Counted from the first letter of the stretch, positions 36,870-49,953 are shown. The stretch: DNA of 64,000 nucleotides from Dolomedes plantarius (GCA_907164885.2 OU015490.1:207466272-207530271); one strand, 5' to 3'. Made by a program: numbers and translations. Notes: generated by a model not told the origin, from the sequence alone.

Positions 36870-38310
36870 AATTATTAAAAAAGCTGAGACACCAAATTTT
36901 CATTTTAAGATTGATACTAAAGTTACTAATTTAATGCGATAAACTTTAATTTACTTTAAAATGTTTCTTGTAGTGCAGAACATTTATGAAAAAAAATATT
37001 ATTGATTGAACAGTAATTCCTTATTAATGTTTAATGACTACATTTCTAGTTTTTATTTGTTAATGCATAATTTAAATACAAGTAATTTTCTGTGTGAAAA
37101 AATTAACATTTTTTCTTTAATAAAATACTGACGTATTTGTGTATGAAATAATTTATAAATACTTTGCAAACATGTTTAGGGACCGTTTTTAAACGAAATA
37201 TTACTTCAATTAGTTAATTTAAGGTAAAACAAGTCATTTTCATTCTAAAATTGTTTCAAAAATAACTAATTAAATCCGAAAAACATAGAACGCACTCTAA
37301 AATATTGCTTTTCATGCTGAAAATTTATTTAAAAAAATATTGTGGGAACATTAATTCCCTATTTATGTTTAAAGAGTACATTTCCTTTTTTTATTCATAT
37401 GGATTATTTTAAATACTAAATATTCTTTGAAGAAATATTAACATATTTTTTATAAAAAATATTAATGTATTTTTATTATATGCTTGCTTGTGCATACAAT
37501 AGTTTAAGCTTGCAAGTAATTTTTAAACAATTCACAAACAGTCTTAAGTCATTGTTTTATACCAAATTAACTTGCATGAATTATTAATAGACTACGTAAT
37601 TATAATTTTAAATTTTAGTCTCAAATTACTAATTAAATGCGATAAGCAAAAATTATTTTTAAATGTTCATTTTAGCGAAGAAAAATTATTACAACATGAT
37701 AACTTTGGGAACATTTATTCCCTATTTATGTTTAATTGCCCCATTTTCCTTTATGATTTGTAATCGAATTATTCATATACAGAAATATTCCTTGTAGAAG
37801 AATCAACATGTGCTTTAATGAACATGTATCGATATAATGCTTATTTGTGTCTGAAATAGTTTAAGGTTGCAAATAAATTATAAACGCTTTGAAAACATTT
37901 TGATAGTGGTTTTTAAACGAAATAAAATTTCATTAATTATTAATAGACTAACATACATGATTTCAATTTTTAAATTTATTCGTAAATTATAATTAAATGC
38001 GATACACATAAAAGTTATTTTAAAATGCTGATTTTCGCGCCAAATATTTATTTAAAAAATATTTTTAACGGAGTATGAGTTTCCTAATTGTGTTTTATGG
38101 CCCTAATTCCTATTTCGAGTTGATATGGAAAAATCCGAAAGCAGTAATATTTTTTGCAGAACAATTATAATATTTATTATGTAACATTGTCTTTAGATTA
38201 TATAATTATTTGTGTATGAACTAGTTTAAGGTTGTAAATAATTTGTGTTCGCGTCACCATCATTTTTAGTCAGGGTTTCGAAAAAAATAAAATTTCCATT
38301 AATTATCAAA
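36870..38310 (+). repeat. ~365-bp tandem repeat, about four units
   Basis: Landmarks recur near 36,875, 37,205, 37,580, 37,940 and 38,300. They are AATTATTAATAGAC-like and TAATTAAATGCGATAA, then TTCCCTATTTATGTTTAA, then TTTAAGGTTGCAAATAAT, then TTTTTAAACGAAATAA. It appears to be an amplified piece of the AT-rich half of the 1.1-kb repeat, which carries the same landmarks once per unit. Confidence 0.7.
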
Positions 38311-38427
38311 AACCAAATGAATCTATGGTGGTTAAAAACGTATGGTGGTCTACTTATCGTACAAACAGACCGTTACACTTATATGGGATTGGCATTTGAC
38401 CGATAATTAACGTGGAACCTTTTTACA

Positions 38428-38960
38428 GTGGAAATCATTAGCCGTGTATTAAATAGGCTGACGTTGCTAAAACTCCTCGCGGGGTGCAGATGGTGTTGCT
38501 TTTCACAGACCCTGGAGATAACATTCACATCCTTTATTCTCCTTCTGATGACTTATTGCTGTGAGCACCTTCTAGCAACTTCAGATCAGAATATGGGTTC
38601 TCTGGAGTTAGTTTTCAATCAAGCTCTTCGCCTCATTACTCGGGCCATTAAGACTCCTCCAGTTGATGCTATTTTCTTATACACGGGTCTTGGTAGAATT
38701 AAATCAATTATCCAGGAAAATGCCCTTGTGTAGAGGGAGACAATAAGGAGAATTAATGGCTCACTTGAGCTTTGATGTGATGTTCCTCTACAAATCGAAA
38801 GGAACCTTAAAACTCAGAGTGACTACATCCAGGGTGTCTTGAAATTAAAGAGAGACCTTGATTTGCTGAATGAACCGGATCCTTTTACCCATTCCCCCGT
38901 GCCCTGCTGAGACTTTGGAATTTAGGTGAACTTTCCAAGGTAAATTTCAGTCACTTTAAA
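38428..38960 (+). pseudogene. Jockey-like LINE fragment, C-terminal to reverse transcriptase
   Basis: Non-LTR retrotransposon ORF2 relic. The frame reads VLNRLTLLKLLAGCRWCC, then YCCEHLLATSDQNMGSLELV, then FNQALRLITRAIKTPPVDAI and RIKSIIQENALV. This matches the thumb/connection region after the reverse-transcriptase palm in Jockey-type elements (RLNLLK-LAG-W, NQALRLITGA-KTTPI). After the stop at 38731 the frame is still readable as ERNLKTQSDYIQGVLKLKRD and LLNEPDPFTHSP. The palm motifs, endonuclease and 5' end are absent, and no poly-A tail is visible. It was later joined by an IS630-like fragment. Confidence 0.8.
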
Positions 38961-39061
38961 AAATGAAAATAAACCAAATTATAAGTTGCACAATACTAAT
39001 CAGATCATAGAAACACCCCGCTACTACCCATCGTTAACACCAGAAGAGATTTTTAGTAAAC

Positions 39062-39704
39062 AATTGGGCAGATATCGTTGATCATTGGCTGTGGGGACCT
39101 CTTGCCAGAACCTCTGACCGACGCAGCGTGCCTTGTCTTTATGGAGCAAGTGCTTCCTGGTACCTTTCAAACTCTTACATTCACCACACAAAGGGAGATG
39201 TGTTATATGCATGATAGAGCCCCGCCACACTTTAGCACAATGGCCAGACACTTCCTGAATGCCCCATATCCTGGATGGTGGATTGGACGTGACGGACCTA
39301 TGGCTTGGCCTCCACGCTTACCGGCCATAATCTATTGCACTTCTTTGGGGAACACGTGAAATCACTTGCGTACACGAGGCACGTATGGTCTCAGTGAAAA
39401 ATCTCTTAGCGAGAAACGGTGATCAGTTTTTCATTCGTGGTGACAACTTTGCAGTGACACCCTTGGACGCCTCTTTGAGCATCCATTTTAATATTTTCTC
39501 TGATCTATATGGGATTCTGCAACTTATAGTTTGGTTTATTCTCATTTTTTCCTATGACTAAAGTTCAACTTATACACTGAACTTTACGATTTTCCGACAG
39601 ACTGAGGGGAATGCGGCCCTAGGTTCCAATGTACAGGTAATTGTTCGCCTTGATGATTAAGTATCACCCCTCTTATTTTATCAACATACTTCCTGATCAC
39701 CCTG
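39062..39704 (+). pseudogene. IS630-like transposase C-terminal half
   Basis: Reading frame 39078-39359 gives LLPEPLTDAACLVFMEQVLP, then MCYMHDRAPPHFSTMARHFL, then WIGRDGPMAWPPRLPA. MHDRAPPHF holds the second catalytic Asp (HDGAPPHF is usual). WIGR-GP-AWPPRSPDL is the family hallmark before the third. A frameshift then gives HFFGEHVKSLAYTRHV, corresponding to DFFLWGHVKSLVYETPV, with the third acidic residue lost. The first-Asp domain is missing. A candidate right terminus, CACCCTG followed by TA, lies at 39698-39704. The left end is lost against the LINE fragment. Confidence 0.75.
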
Positions 39705-40207
39705 TATATATACATACTATATATGACATCACGGCGGCGAGGGCGTGGGAGAAACGGTTGATATTCGGCTGGCCGTGTGTCGACTCGAATGTTGTTTTCG
39801 TGGTTGATCCACCAAATTCAGTTCCCACGCATAACAATGTAGTTAGCCGGTGAAGTTTTCTGCCGCTTTTGGCCTCTCAAAGACCGGACGCAAGTAAAAC
39901 ACCGCAACTCTCGGCAATACTTTATTTCTCTCACTGCTACTTCATAGTGGGGCAATTCCAAACCCAAAAATCGCATATGTACCTTGATGCACGCCTTTTT
40001 ATAACTTAATAGAGGTGAAGTCACGTGACGCTCAGTCTTGCAGCCATTGGATAGCCCCCTGATATCTTCTGACAAAATAGAAAACAACAGGGGTTGTATA
40101 GGAGTTTACAGAGGTTATATAAAAGATGCCTGAAAATCAATTCCATTCTTCTTGGAATCAAAATGCGCAATTAACGAAATTTTGCATTTTGAAAGGTTAT
40201 TTGGGTT
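39705..40207. other. Unassigned GC-richer segment
   Basis: It contains CATCACGGCGGCGAGGGCG near 39730. A stretch with GGTTATATAAAAGATGCC lies at about 40112. It could be part of an LTR-type repeat, but no partner copy is visible in the window. Confidence 0.35.
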
Positions 40208-40208
40208 T

Positions 40209-40221
40209 ACACACACACACA

Positions 40222-40300
<79 letters not shown>
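40209..40300. repeat. (CA)n(TA)n compound microsatellite
   Basis: CA tract (40209-40254) running into a TA tract. Its right end abuts the Helitron-like ACTAGCTGAA terminus. Confidence 0.95.
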
Positions 40301-40301
<1 letters not shown>

Positions 40302-40302
<1 letters not shown>

Positions 40303-40977
40303 TAGCTGAAACACCGCACTTCGCTACGGAGTACTTTCAAAATAAATACAACGATCAATGTATGCAATGTATGCAAAAGTAAATAAATATATATATTTAT
40401 AATAAATACGACAATCGATTTTATATATATATATATATATATTTTTATATATTACGATTTTATATATATATATATATATAAAATCGTAAGGGATATTTAT
40501 TTTTTTGATGATATCCAATCGTTTGCAGCATTAGGAAGAAAAAAAAATATTTTTTTGTTTATTTAGTTGTTTTGCACGTGACGATAAATTTATTTAAAGT
40601 ACCAGAAAAAGAAATCACGTGATCATCATTTAATAAATTAAATTCTAAAAATTAATATTTAAAAATTCACCAAAAATCCGAAAATGGAAGTAAATATTCA
40701 AAACAGATTTCATTTTAAAGGAATTTTTATGATCTTTCTCGTGGTATAAATTTTATAACCCTCAAATTATTATTTTAAATGCAATCTTAAAAAAAGTTAC
40801 AAAAACAGCTTAAAAATTTAATTTTAAAAAATCTAAGAAGAATTTTTCAAAAATCTTTCTTAGTGCACCCCACACCATAAGAAGAATCGCCATGCAAAAT
40901 TTCAGCCCTTTAGGTCCAGGTTTTTGGTCTGTGCGTTGTATGTCAGTAAGTGAGTCAGTCGGTCAGTTACGGAACTG

Positions 40978-40978
<1 letters not shown>
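40302..40978 (-). mobile_element. Helitron-like non-autonomous element, copy 1
   Basis: Read on the minus strand it ends GTACTCCGTAGCGAAGTGCG, GTGTTTCAGCTAG, then T, like a Helitron 3' end (GC-rich hairpin, then CTAG before T). Its 5' side is TAACTGACCGACTGACTC after CAGTTCCG, and the outermost TC is lost in (TA)n. The body from 40335 matches 47993-48661 closely. It carries GCACCCC, TTTCAGCCCTTTAGGTCCAG and a TCAG-repeat tail. No Rep/helicase coding. The class assignment is by end structure only. Confidence 0.6.
40452..40490. repeat. Perfect palindrome around (TA)n
   Basis: TTACGATTTTATATA...TATATAAAATCGTAA. The (TA)n core is bracketed by inverted ACGATTTTA/TAAAATCGT, so the whole ~39 bp is self-complementary. 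Confidence 0.85.
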
Positions 40979-41068
<90 letters not shown>

Positions 41069-41073
41069 ACGAT

Positions 41074-41121
<48 letters not shown>
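40979..41121. repeat. (TA)n microsatellite, two tracts
   Basis: TA tract to 41063, an interruption TGTCACGATCC, then TA to 41121, followed by a short (AGAG)n. Confidence 0.95.
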
Positions 41122-41127
<6 letters not shown>

Positions 41128-41574
41128 GAGAAAGAGAGAGGGATATTTCAAAGAATGAGATATTCAATGTTTGTCATACGATTTTAACAATGTAATATAG
41201 TCATAAAAATAATGAATATATTTCTCTCAACGTACGTTACTTTTGATCGAGCAGTGTACATTATATTCAACTGCATTTTTATAACGAAATTGTAATAGTT
41301 AATCATTGTATAATATGGTTATGAGAATTTATTCATGCATATGTAAAAGAGAATACACGAAGAAGTCACATTTAGCAACGTCCATTATATATTTTCCACC
41401 ATTTTAGCTTTGAGACAAACGGAAAAAACGTCACGCACTCCCATTATGCAAGATTTTTCATTTGTATTTCGCCATGTTATTCGAATTTCACTGGTCAGCT
41501 GTCTGCGATTTAATGAGCTGTCAGGAAACGGCTTTGCTTAATGTTAGCAGTTTAAAATTTGCTTAATTTTTGGA

Positions 41575-42060
41575 ATGAATTCTTTCTGCTTCATGGAATA
41601 CAGAATGCACAGATAAATTACTAAAATATAATTTTGATTTAGATTTAATCAGTGATATTAATTTTTCTTAAATCAATATTTCATATCGATTTTTGAGTAA
41701 ATTTTTTCCTTTAATATTTGTTATAAGCTACATAGTGTCAGTTTAAAAATTTAAATTAATGTTGTAATCACAAATTTTTATACGGAGAGTGAATGATTTC
41801 CTTTATTTACGAATTCATACATTATATACAAATAAATTACTGAAATAGAATTATGATTTAAATTAAATCAATGATAATAATTTTTCTTAACATAACATTT
41901 CTTATCAATTATAGATCCACATTTTATATGAAATATATATCAACAATTTTATCCTTAATATGTGTAAGAAACAACACAATGTCAATTTAACAATTTAAAT
42001 TGATTTGTAATCACAATGTTTTATATGAAGAGGAAATCATTTCTTTTATTTTAGGATGAA
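41575..42060 (+). repeat. ~235-bp tandem duplication
   Basis: Two diverged direct units. Shared landmarks are GATAAATTACTAAAATA/AATAAATTACTGAAATA, GATATTAATTTTTCTTAA, ACA-ATGTCA-TTTAA and GTAATCACAA-TTTTTATA. No coding signal. Confidence 0.65.
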
Positions 42061-42884
42061 TCTCAGGATACCATTAAATATAAGAAAACACAGTTTGAAT
42101 AGAGTGAAATAAAATATTAATCACTAAATATTTGACAAAATATAGCAAGAAAATCAAAGCATGAGAACTTCTACACGTAAAAGAAATTCACATAATGTAA
42201 GATAAAACGTCATGACGGCTTATTATTTTATTTGAATTCTTTTGTATAACATGATGCTTATTTCAATCCGTTTTGGCGGAAGAGTGTAAAATGTTTTCCT
42301 CAAAATTATTAATTCCTCAATTTTAACGAATATTCCCTTCAAATCTTTGAATTGAAAATAGAGAACGCTGCAGATACAAATCTCGTGTTTTAGAAAATAA
42401 ATAAAGGGAATTTCAACAATTGAATATTAATAATCGATTTTATTGTGGTTGTTTATGCATTGAAATAGGTATTTCGTTTCATTCTAGTTTAAGGTCGTAG
42501 TGTACAGAGAAACTCTAATAAATGTATTATATCTTAACCATAAAAGCTACTTTATCAATTTACGAATCCAAACAACGAAATATATAAACATTAGATACAA
42601 ATATAGAGCATAATGTAGAAAAAACATTTTATTATAATTATATTGTTGTTCCTTATGCCACCTTGCAAAAAGTTTCCCAGACCAGGTCCATATAGGTATA
42701 GCGGACTGAGGAGTGCGGATCCACTTTACAACATCACCTCCAGGGTAGGTGCCACCTTAATTTTGACCACTCACCACAAGGGCAGACATCTTGGGAGATC
42801 ATATGTCTCCCATTCTTTCTAAACTCAAAGAATAACCGTCCGGTCGAATTTAACACGTAAATAAACAGCTTAGGCATAAAGGTA
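42061..42884. other. Anonymous DNA with one GC-richer patch
   Basis: 42,655-42,850 is GC-richer (CCCAGACCAGGTCCATATAG, GCGGACTGAGGAGTGCGGAT, ATCACCTCCAGGGTAGGTGC) and looks like a repeat fragment. I cannot identify it. Confidence 0.4.
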
Positions 42885-42888
42885 TTAA

Positions 42889-43052
42889 CACTAGAAAGAC
42901 GGGAATTTTATTCCTACAAAAAAGACTGAATGCCGTCATTTTGATAGTTAAAAGTAAAATCAAGAAGTTAAAATATTTAATGTTTTTTCTATGGTTATAT
43001 ACTTGAACTTAAAAATTTGAACTATTTCATATCAATATATGATAAATTAGTG

Positions 43053-43055
<3 letters not shown>
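42889..43055. mobile_element. piggyBac-type MITE fragment
   Basis: TTAA (42885-42888) followed by CACTAGAAAGACGGGAATTT. The body matches the reverse complement of the right half of the MITE at 6698-7252, through AAAAAGACTGAATGCCGTCA and TTGAACTATTTCATATCAA. The other end is lost where a (TA)n tract begins at 43060. Confidence 0.75.

Positions 43056-43059
<4 letters not shown>

Positions 43060-43091
<32 letters not shown>
43060..43091. repeat. (TA)n microsatellite
   Basis: Short TA tract that truncates the piggyBac MITE fragment. Confidence 0.9.
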
Positions 43092-43092
<1 letters not shown>

Positions 43093-43099
<7 letters not shown>

Positions 43100-43631
43100 A
43101 TAAAATGAAATATAATAAAATAATAAATAAATAAATAAAAAATCCAGATCTGGAAAATTGGGTAATAGAAAAAACAACACATTTGCTTATAATCTAAATC
43201 AATCGTAGTTTTTCCAGTAGATAAAAAATATATTTAGTTTTAATTTATTTTAATTTCATTTCATTTAAGAAAATGGGTTATAAACCCCGAAATTACTGGA
43301 TTATCTAGGAACATTTTATGATTTTAATTTTGAAGTTTAGTTTTTAGTAAAAGTAGATTAGAAATTCGTAGAAGACTAGATTGCATCATTTTATCTAATA
43401 AAAAATACCATGTATGTTTTTTTTTTATTTTTTTAACTGGAATGAATAAAATCCCTTTTGAAAATTTTTTTACGAAAGGACTCAATAAAAGCACCCGATC
43501 TGTTGACAGTAGATCTTGTGACATCCGATCTGTTGACAGCAGGAAGAGAGTGCCCTCTGAGATGGTCTCAGAATGAGCTAGTAGTTAACACTATAGGTAA
43601 TCTTTAGACAAAGGGTTTTAAAGATTTAAAT
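43093..43631. other. Anonymous AT-rich DNA
   Basis: No gene. A short direct duplication of GATCTGTTGACAG occurs at 43497 and 43529. Confidence 0.5.
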
Positions 43632-43696
43632 CAGTGATTTTCAACCAATTTGCCGTGACAAATTGGTTGAGAAAATTATTATTTTATAAACAAAAT

Positions 43697-45538
<1,842 letters not shown>

Positions 45539-45539
45539 T

Positions 45540-47213
45540 TATATATATATATTTCTTCTGTCCGTGTGTATGTAACTGAACTCCTAAATTACTGGACTGA
45601 TTTTTATGAAATTTTGTGTGTGCGATTAAGTTGAATCGAGAATGGTTTAGATTCACAATTTGATCCGATAGAAAATGTTTTTATATTTTAAATAAATTAA
45701 TAAATAACCAACAATTTGTAAGGGGGTGCGTCCGGTAAATGGAAGCTGTTACAGTTTGTGGAAACACCCCTCTGGATAATGGCGTCCACGTTAGGTTTAG
45801 TTAGCAAACAGCGAGCGGAAAAATAAAAATAAATAAAATAAAAAAGTTTCAAGTCATATATTAAACCAGAATAATAAATGAAAATAATAATATTTCAAGT
45901 CAGATTTTATACTCTAAAATTGATCAGATCCAACGACACATTGATACTCTCGACACGCGATGGAAAATTCGAATCAACCACGCTGTGACACGAGATCTTT
46001 TTTAATCGCTACTGCAATCCCCCTCACCTATATCTTTGTGTCTATTGAAGAGCTAAAGACTAAGCTTCTATCCTGCTAACTTATTTCTGACTAAAAACTC
46101 TTATGACATGTATAATCACCAGCCCACAACAACTTTTCAATAGCGAATATATTTCACTTTACTCAGTACAGAACCGTGTCATCGTGGTGCGTTCGGAAGG
46201 TCGCGCAAGTACCATGCTCTTGTCCCGGGTTCGAATGCAGAGTCGTGTAAATTTTGCTAGACCTGTTATTTCAGCTTTTTTTTAAAGGCTTTTTATTTCT
46301 GCTTTTAATTTACTATTTTTTAATTGTTATTTAATTTAATTTTATTATTTTTTAATTTTAATTTTAATTTTATTTTAATATTTATTAAAATTATTAATTT
46401 ATTTATTTTTATTTTTTTCAGCTTTTTTATGATGAAATACCGAATATAGCTGAAATGAGAAGTTTATTATACATTTATACATTTTTAATTGGGTCTTCAT
46501 ATTATTAATATGTATAACATTTCGTATGCTTTTTTTTCTATGTTATTTATACTGCGTTTAGTTTTTTAATGGATTTTTGCAGGTTTATTATAAAGTTATA
46601 TATTTTATGTTTTACTTTTCAGGATTTTTTGCTCCAATCATAAAGACTATATCTTTTCTATGTTACTTATACTGTGTTTAGTTTTTAAATTGATTTTGGT
46701 TAACAAACATTCGACAATTTGACATTTTTACTTTTCAGCTTTACTTTTCAAAATTCTTCACTTTCCTAAAGACAATTTGACATTTTTCCTTTTCAGCTTT
46801 TAGTGGTATATTATAAATGCATATATTTTATGTTTTACTTTTCAGGTTTTTTTTTGCTTCAATGATGAAAGGCTAAATCTATCTGAATTCTGAAGAAATT
46901 ATTGTAAATTTATGGTTTTTTATACTGGGTTTCCTTTTTATTCATGCGTAGAACATTTTACATGTTTTTTCTATGTTATTTATACTGTGTTTAGTTATTA
47001 AATTGATTTTGGTTGACAAATCTTCGACAATTTGACATTTTTAAGTTTTTAGTGGTACAATGATGAAAGGCTAAATCTACCTAAATTCTGAGATGTGTAT
47101 AACATTTCACATGCTTTTTTTCTATGTTATTTATACTGTTTTTAGATATAAAATTGATTTTGGTTAACAAACATACTTAAAATCCCGGGCAACGCCGGAT
47201 AAATTATCACCTG
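45540..47213 (+). mobile_element. Helitron-like non-autonomous sequence with internal repeats
   Basis: The left part begins TTCTGTCCGTGTGTATGTAA and CTGGACTGATTTTTATGAAA, a common 5' region of arthropod Helitron-like repeats. The right part holds about three diverged ~230-bp units (TATTTATACTGTGTTTAG, AAATTGATTTTGGTTAACAA, CAATTTGACATTTTTA, GATGAAAGGCTAAATCTA). It ends AAAATCCCGGGCAACGCCGG, a hairpin, but the final CTAG is lost. 46265-46425 is T/A-rich low complexity. No Rep or helicase coding is seen. The two halves may be different copies. Confidence 0.4.
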
Positions 47214-47423
47214 TGTAGGTTGATAATTTATAAATCTTAAAACTGTTCCCACATGTATAAATAACGACCCACAAGAACTTTCCAATATTTTTAATTAATA
47301 AATAACCAACAATTTTTGAAGGATGCTACTCTCGATACACAGACGTAAAGTAGATGGCTCCACTATTTTAAACTTTTAGTATTCCAACCCATCTGAAAAC
47401 ACGCACTTCGCTACCTTGTACAT

Positions 47424-47424
47424 T

Positions 47425-47474
<50 letters not shown>
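47424..47474. repeat. (CA)n(TA)n microsatellite
   Basis: CA then TA tract. It forms the left flank of the solo-LTR-like repeat. Just upstream lies another Helitron-like end fragment (CTGAAAACACGCACTTCGCT). Confidence 0.95.
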
Positions 47475-47477
<3 letters not shown>

Positions 47478-47917
47478 CATTAAAAACCCCATACCATTTT
47501 AAAATCTAACATTATTCTAAATTCCCTTGGGCGTACGAGCTAAATTTCGCTTTTGATTCTAAACTCTAATAACTTCGAGAGAAAATATTAAATGGCTTCC
47601 TTTTTCAAATAGGCGCGGCGTCCCCAATATTTTAGATAAGCTCTGCGCAGATTATATAAAACCACATGTGACTTATCGACAACAGCAAATCCCTAATCGC
47701 GATGATGATCACATGACAAAGTTTATATAAACCGCCTGAATGGTACATGTAACGCTTTTTTGATCATGTAACTGACTTGGGAAGACATATTTCAGACGAA
47801 ATAAAAACTAGTATAATGCCGTAACTTGCCGCGTCGTTTATTCGAGCCACGACTACTTTTCATTGCCTGTGATGTGCTGGACGCCCACTCTTTCCTTGGG
47901 TTGTCCAGTACGTTACA
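47475..47917 (+). mobile_element. Solo-LTR-like repeat, copy 2, flanked by (TA)n
   Basis: Partner of 19614-20062. It has the same TAACATTAAAAACCCC start after (TA)n, the same TTTATATAAACCGCC TATA-like box, an AATAAA further on, and the same GTTACA end before (TA)n. The first ~290 bp are nearly identical to the partner, while the last ~150 bp are unrelated or strongly diverged. Confidence 0.6.
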
Positions 47918-47924
47918 TATATAA

Positions 47925-47929
<5 letters not shown>

Positions 47930-47991
<62 letters not shown>
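47930..47991. repeat. (TA)n microsatellite
   Basis: TA tract between the LTR-like repeat and Helitron-like copy 2. Confidence 0.95.
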
Positions 47992-47994
<3 letters not shown>

Positions 47995-48672
47995 AATACT
48001 ATGATCAATGTATACAAATAATGCAAAAAAAAAACAAAAAAATATATTTATTTTTTAATAAAATCCTAAGGGATATTTTTATAGACAAAATATTGTCGAA
48101 GTAAATATTAAAATTAAATCTAATAGGACATACTAAAGAATATAGTACAGTTTGAGGAACATATCTTTTAATTTATTTTAATATTTTTTTGGATAATGTC
48201 CTATCGTCTGCCGCATTAGCAAGAAAAAAAAATTTGGTCCATTTCGTTGTTACGTGACGATAAATTTATTTAAAGTACCAGAAAAAGAAATCACATGATC
48301 AGAGTTTAATAAATTAAATTCAAAAAATTAATCTTTAAAAATTCACCAAAAATCAGAAAATGGAGGTAAAGATTCGAAAAAGATTTCATTTTAAAGGATT
48401 TTTTATGATCTTTTTCGTGATATAAATTTTATAACCCTCAAATTATTATTTTATATGCAAACTTAAAAAAAGTTACAAAAACAGCTTAAAAATTTAATTT
48501 AAAAAAATCTAAGAATTTTTCAAAACTCTTTTTTAGTGCACCCCTACACTATAAGAAGAATGGCCATGTAAAATTTCAGCCCTTTAGGTCCAGCGGTTTG
48601 GTCTGTACATTCTATGTCAGTCAGTCAATCAGTCAGTCAGTCAGTTACGGAACTGTTTTATATATATATAGA
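47992..48672 (-). mobile_element. Helitron-like non-autonomous element, copy 2
   Basis: Body closely matches 40335-40978. On the minus strand it begins TCTATATATATATAAAACAG and TTCCGTAACTGACTGACTGA, a plausible Helitron 5'-TC end. Its 3' hairpin/CTAG end is missing because it starts inside (TA)n. Confidence 0.6.
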
Positions 48673-49733
48673 TTTTTATTACTATCTTTATATCGTAACG
48701 TTGACTTCATGCACACGCATTATTTTCCTATGCTTTTTTTATTATTATCTTTATAATAGCGTAATTTTCATATGATTTTAAACAACAATCCTTTTTAACT
48801 CGCGTTCAATTGGCTGTTAAAACTTTATATTTACACCCTATTTAAAAGAAGTAGGGTGTAAATTTTTCAAAGAGGATGTTTCAACACCCAACTTCAAAGA
48901 AGTAGGGTGTAAATTGTAGGGTTGAAAGTTGGTAAAATCAAAATTTTGTGCAATATATTTAACTTGTCGATTGAAAGTAGTTTTTTTTCTAAAAATTAAT
49001 TTATTTCGCTTGAAAAGCTAAATATTTTACGCACGCGGTTTATATTACTATTACTATCTTTATATTGCAACGTTAACTTCATGCGCGAGCATTATTTTCT
49101 TATGCCTTTTTATTATTATCTTTATAATAGCTTTATTTTCGTATGATTTTAAACAACTATCGTTTTTATTTATATTATGTTGGGTTTTTATTAATTAAAA
49201 ATTAAGGGTAGTCAATTTCGATTCCGAAAGTTCTTATTATCTTTATTTTCATATGCTTTTTCATTTACGAATTATTCAAATGTTGGTGAAAAAACTTTTG
49301 TGTAATTTATACATTTCTATGTGTTTAATTATTGAAATTAATAAATTTATATTTCTGGTGAGGCTGTTTTAGTTTTTAGTGGTACTATGATGAAAGGCTA
49401 AATCTAGCTCAATTCTGAGGAGTTTATTATAAATTTATATATTTTGATATTGGGTTTTCCTTTTATTCACGTGTATAAGATTTCACGTGGTATTTTTTCT
49501 ATGTTAGTTTTACTGTGTTTAGTTTTAAATTATTTTGGTTAACAAACATTAGAGAATTTGACATTTTTACTTTTCAGATTTTAGTACTACAGTGATGAAT
49601 GGCTGAAATTCTGAGATGTGTATAACATTTCACATATATTTTTTGTATGTTATTTATACTGTGTTAATTTTTAAATTGATTTTGGTTAACAAACATTCTT
49701 AAAATCCCGGGCATCGCCGGTTACTTCAGCTAG
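48673..49733 (+). mobile_element. Helitron-like element ending in hairpin plus CTAG
   Basis: Ends AAAATCCCGGGCATCGCCGG then TTACTTCAGCTAG (49730-49733). The body has a ~365-bp direct duplication (CTTTATATCGTAACGTTGAC near 48,700 and CTTTATATTGCAACGTTAAC near 49,060). A hairpin ATTTACACCCTA/TAGGGTGTAAAT lies at ~48831-48865, with a repeated arm at ~48,907. The block at 49370-49700 is the subterminal repeat also seen at 32480 and 46540. No coding region. Confidence 0.5.
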
Positions 49734-49775
49734 AATTACAACGTGTGAACAGGATAACGTCTGTCGGGTCTGCTA

Positions 49776-49776
<1 letters not shown>
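49734..49776 (+). mobile_element. Second Helitron-like 3' end
   Basis: AGGATAACGTCTGTCGGGTC followed by TGCTAG (49773-49776) and then T and (TA)n. A distinct terminus 43 bp downstream of the previous one. Confidence 0.4.
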
Positions 49777-49855
<79 letters not shown>

Positions 49856-49880
49856 TATATATATATAGAGAGAGAGAGAG
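49777..49880. repeat. (TA)n with short (GA)n
   Basis: TA tract with a TAG interruption near 49852, then (GA)n to 49880. Confidence 0.95.
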
Positions 49881-49881
49881 G

Positions 49882-49953
49882 CATTAATTGCATACTTTGA
49901 CCGTTGTATTTAATTTGAATGTACTCCGTAGCGAAGTACGGGTATTCAGCTAG
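49882..49953 (+). mobile_element. Third Helitron-like 3' end
   Basis: Reverse complement of the 40302-40370 terminus. TTTGACCGTTGTATTTAA leads into GTACTCCGTAGCGAAGTACG and GGTATTCAGCTAG (CTAG 49950-49953) followed by T. The body is truncated by the microsatellite at its left. Confidence 0.55.

Larger units (their letters stand above)
20380..38310 (+). repeat. Array of ~1.1-1.2-kb direct repeats, interrupted by transposons
   Basis: The same ordered block recurs in direct orientation. It runs CAATTTCC(A/G)GAAGAGTT, TTTCCAGAAATTCCCATTA, CCGAATTACCATATTCGAA, ATCGAAGCAGCATTTTGTG, GAAAGAAAACTTAATGT, ACCGCAATCTATTGCTTTCA, TTCTTCCGGTTTGGCAACAC and AATATCTC, then an AT-rich part with TAATTATTAA. Copies centre near 20,950, 21,900/23,560 (split), 25,450/28,050 (split), 28,980, 34,560 (partial), 35,340 and 36,480. 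Uninterrupted neighbours repeat every ~1.1 kb. Some copies keep ~100 open codons on one strand, but the frames are not shared consistently, so I do not call a gene. Confidence 0.75.

Noticed and set aside
46173..46260. GGGTTCGAATGC B-box-like motif suggesting a tRNA or SINE
   Set aside because: No convincing A-box or cloverleaf and no identifiable body or tail; too weak to annotate.
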